Shown here: positions 7,480 to 8,860 of the stretch, one piece after another
How positions within the stretch are numbered: position 1 is the first letter of the stretch
How the letters are laid out: each line of letters begins with the position of its first letter
NCBI GenBank assembly: GCA_002714565.1
Contig: PAXU01000097.1
Span: 48,391-57,250, forward strand
Reading direction: 5' to 3'
DNA from: Rhodopirellula sp.
Lineage (GTDB): Bacteria; Planctomycetota; Planctomycetia; Pirellulales; Pirellulaceae
DNA length: 8,860 nt
Notes under the pieces: model-generated
Database searches by the model: none
Seen by the model: the letters and a program-made list of their open reading frames with translations, nothing else
What the model was told of the DNA's origin: nothing
Made by a program: the position numbers and the translations under genes

Positions 7480-7502
7480 GTCGGATCACATCGGCCGAAT
7501 GA

Positions 7503-8402
7503 CTATTTTGGTTCAATGGCTTTGGCACCGAAAGCTGCTAGGTCAGGTGTTGGGCTCTTTACACCAGTTTTGGGTAATTCTGTGCCGGTAGTCCAAACAA
7601 CAGCGTTGAGGATTAACGTCCGTAAATCATCATTCTTCCAGTTCTTATAGAAGTGGGGCATGACGATACCGAATCCTCTTCCCTTATCAGCTCGCTGGAC
7701 ACACCATGCAACAGCTTCTTTTTTTGGTGCTTCCGGCGGTTGCAACGAGGTTGCGATGATCGTGACGTTCGGTGCTGGTTTGTTTCCCTTGGGCCCGAAA
7801 TAGTTATTGCCGTACGGTTCATCTCGTACGGTGAATGACGTCCAACCCTGACAAATTGGATGATCCGGTGAAGCAGGCTTGATCTCAGCTTTGTCAAATA
7901 TCTTTGCATAAGAAACATGATGGGTACTCCCGGGGTTAGCGAAATAGCCTCCCATCCATTGGAGTAGTGGATGCTCGCCTGTTGGTGAGACATCTTCTTT
8001 CTTCAGACCTGTCGCATAGTGAATGCACACGATTCCGCATCCGCGTCTCATCATCTGATGTAAATGTGCCAGATTTCGAGCCGCATCCTCAAAACGATTC
8101 GCTGGAAACGTGTCACCAAGAAACACAACGGTATTAGCAGCGGCACGTTGTTCTGCGGTCGGCCACTTTAGTGAAACTGATGCGGTTATCCCATCTACGT
8201 TGGATAGGGATTCAACGCAGTGTTTTATAAGACGAGCGCCGGCTTCCGGTTCATGCGATCCCGGCCCATGATTGCTTGGTCCAACGACGATTAAAACGTG
8301 TGTTTCTGCGGATGCGATTCCGCAAATTGTAAAGAACAACATCGAAATGGCGGTAATTACAAGCCTGCGGCTTGAAAGTTTCCACTGACATGTAGTTGTC
8401 AC
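7503..8402 (-). CDS. Secreted ThuA-like domain protein
   Basis: The 299-residue protein carries a ThuA-like (trehalose-utilisation type, glutamine-amidotransferase-like fold) domain. A signal peptide (about 1-32) runs from a basic KLSSRR region through a hydrophobic core to GIASA|E. The domain shows LIVVGPSNHGPGSHEPEAG (about 37-55), GCGIVCIHYATG (121-132), WMGGYF, DHPICQG, DEPYGNNYF and GRGFGIVMPHFYKNW (241-255), then a final NAVVWT. These are the usual motifs of planctomycete ThuA proteins, whose biochemical function is unknown; a role in sugar metabolism is only a traditional association. The GTG at 8402 is preferred because GGAG lies 6 nt upstream and it gives a normal signal peptide. An ATG at 8438, with AAGGGAAG further upstream, would add 12 residues and leave only 41 nt to the divergent DUF1501 gene. 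Confidence 0.83.
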   Translation of the reverse strand: MTTTCQWKLSSRRLVITAISMLFFTICGIASAETHVLIVVGPSNHGPGSHEPEAGARLIKHCVESLSNVDGITASVSLKWPTAEQRAAANTVVFLGDTFPANRFEDAARNLAHLHQMMRRGCGIVCIHYATGLKKEDVSPTGEHPLLQWMGGYFANPGSTHHVSYAKIFDKAEIKPASPDHPICQGWTSFTVRDEPYGNNYFGPKGNKPAPNVTIIATSLQPPEAPKKEAVAWCVQRADKGRGFGIVMPHFYKNWKNDDLRTLILNAVVWTTGTELPKTGVKSPTPDLAAFGAKAIEPK

Positions 8403-8408
8403 TTGTCT

Positions 8409-8412
8409 CTCC
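8409..8412 (-). promoter_or_regulatory. Ribosome binding site supporting the ThuA GTG start
   Basis: GGAG on the minus strand lies 6 nt before the GTG at 8402. It decides between this start and the ATG at 8438, although the upstream ATG also has a purine-rich stretch. Confidence 0.4.
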
Positions 8413-8431
8413 GTACGGTGCTGAATCAATA

Positions 8432-8460
8432 GATACATCGTTTTTCGCTTCCCTTATAAT
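8432..8460 (+). promoter_or_regulatory. Candidate promoter of the DUF1501 gene
   Basis: A perfect TATAAT stands at 8455-8460, with a weak GATACA (3 of 6 to TTGACA) 17 nt upstream. Transcription would begin about 12 nt before the ATG at 8480. Planctomycete promoters are poorly defined, so this is tentative. Confidence 0.3.
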
Positions 8461-8479
8461 AACCGTAGTGAGTTGTATT

Positions 8480-8860
8480 ATGAAAATCGGCGAAATTAGC
8501 AGTCTAAGAATGACGCGTGATTCCAGAAACACGAAGATTCTCAACCGACGCCAGGCGTTTGGTATGGCAGGGGGCGCAGTGTCTTCGTTGAGTCTGCTGG
8601 ATCCACTTTGGGGTGAAACGCCAACGACTCGAAAAGCCCGAGCCAAGTCAGTGTTATTGCTCCACATGGATGGTGGACCGTCCCATATAGATTTGTTTGA
8701 CTTGAAGCCCAATGCACCCGATGAGATCAGAGGTCCGGGTGCGCCAATTCAAACAACAGTCCCGGGGATCACTGTTGGGGATTATCTACCCAAACTTGCG
8801 AAGCAAATGCACCACGTTGCTCAGATTCGCTCAATGACGCATAAAGATATTCCGCATGAT
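8480..8860 (+). CDS. DUF1501 domain protein with twin-arginine signal, 3' end cut off
   Basis: The frame is open from ATG 8480 to the window end, 127 codons, and continues beyond it. NRRQAFGMAGGAVSSLSLL (22-40) is a twin-arginine signal, so the folded protein is predicted to leave the cytoplasm by Tat. Then SVLLLHMDGGPSHIDLFDLK (57-76), EIRGPGAPIQTTVPGITVG (82-100), DYLPKLAKQM and VAQIRSMTHKD are the opening motifs of DUF1501, a family distantly related to alkaline phosphatase-like or sulfatase-like folds and very abundant in planctomycetes. Full-length members have roughly 400-480 residues, so about a quarter is visible. Function is unknown. The ATG at 8510 is an alternative start, but no clear ribosome site marks either. 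The gene is divergent from the ThuA gene and may share its control region. Confidence 0.85.
   Translation, partial: MKIGEISSLRMTRDSRNTKILNRRQAFGMAGGAVSSLSLLDPLWGETPTTRKARAKSVLLLHMDGGPSHIDLFDLKPNAPDEIRGPGAPIQTTVPGITVGDYLPKLAKQMHHVAQIRSMTHKDIPHD

Noticed and set aside
8251..8712. Minus-strand open frame spanning the ThuA/DUF1501 divergence
   Set aside because: It overlaps both recognised genes, including the twin-arginine signal of the DUF1501 gene, and its translation resembles no family I know.

Overview
The window reads as chromosomal DNA of a planctomycete with moderate GC, probably a Pirellulaceae-like lineage. The evidence is the gene mix: a secreted PQQ-type beta-propeller protein, a secreted ThuA-like protein, a DUF1501 protein with a twin-arginine signal, and a secreted protein resembling the N-terminal propeller of glycoside hydrolase family 32. 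The genus is inference. No rRNA, tRNA, CRISPR array, insertion sequence or phage gene was seen.

Layout. Bases 1-1212 (+) hold the 3' part of a PQQ-type beta-propeller gene cut by the left edge. Bases 1213-1505 are a convergent gap with no intact gene, a hairpin and a possibly decayed reading frame. Bases 1506-4947 (-) are a tight three-gene operon read right to left: sodium:solute symporter, then a COG2159-type amidohydrolase (ATGA overlap), then a dihydrodipicolinate synthase/N-acetylneuraminate lyase family protein (7-nt overlap). Bases 4948-5103 are a divergent control region with two related palindromes about 55 bp apart. Bases 5104-7477 (+) hold a secreted GH32-like propeller protein and an aldo/keto reductase. 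A ThuA-like gene (7503-8402, -) converges on the reductase. A DUF1501 gene starts at 8480 (+) and runs off the right edge.

Working together. The simplest reading is a small catabolic island for a sugar or sugar-acid-like compound. A secreted carbohydrate-active-like protein would act outside the cytoplasm, the symporter would import the product, and the reductase, amidohydrolase and Schiff-base lyase would interconvert and cleave it. A redox step, a hydrolysis (possibly of a lactone) and a retro-aldol step fit a non-phosphorylative sugar-acid route, but no dehydratase or kinase lies in the window and the substrate cannot be named. The paired palindromes between the two divergent arms suggest one regulator, encoded elsewhere, controls both. 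The PQQ, ThuA and DUF1501 genes are common planctomycete accessory families and need not belong to the pathway.
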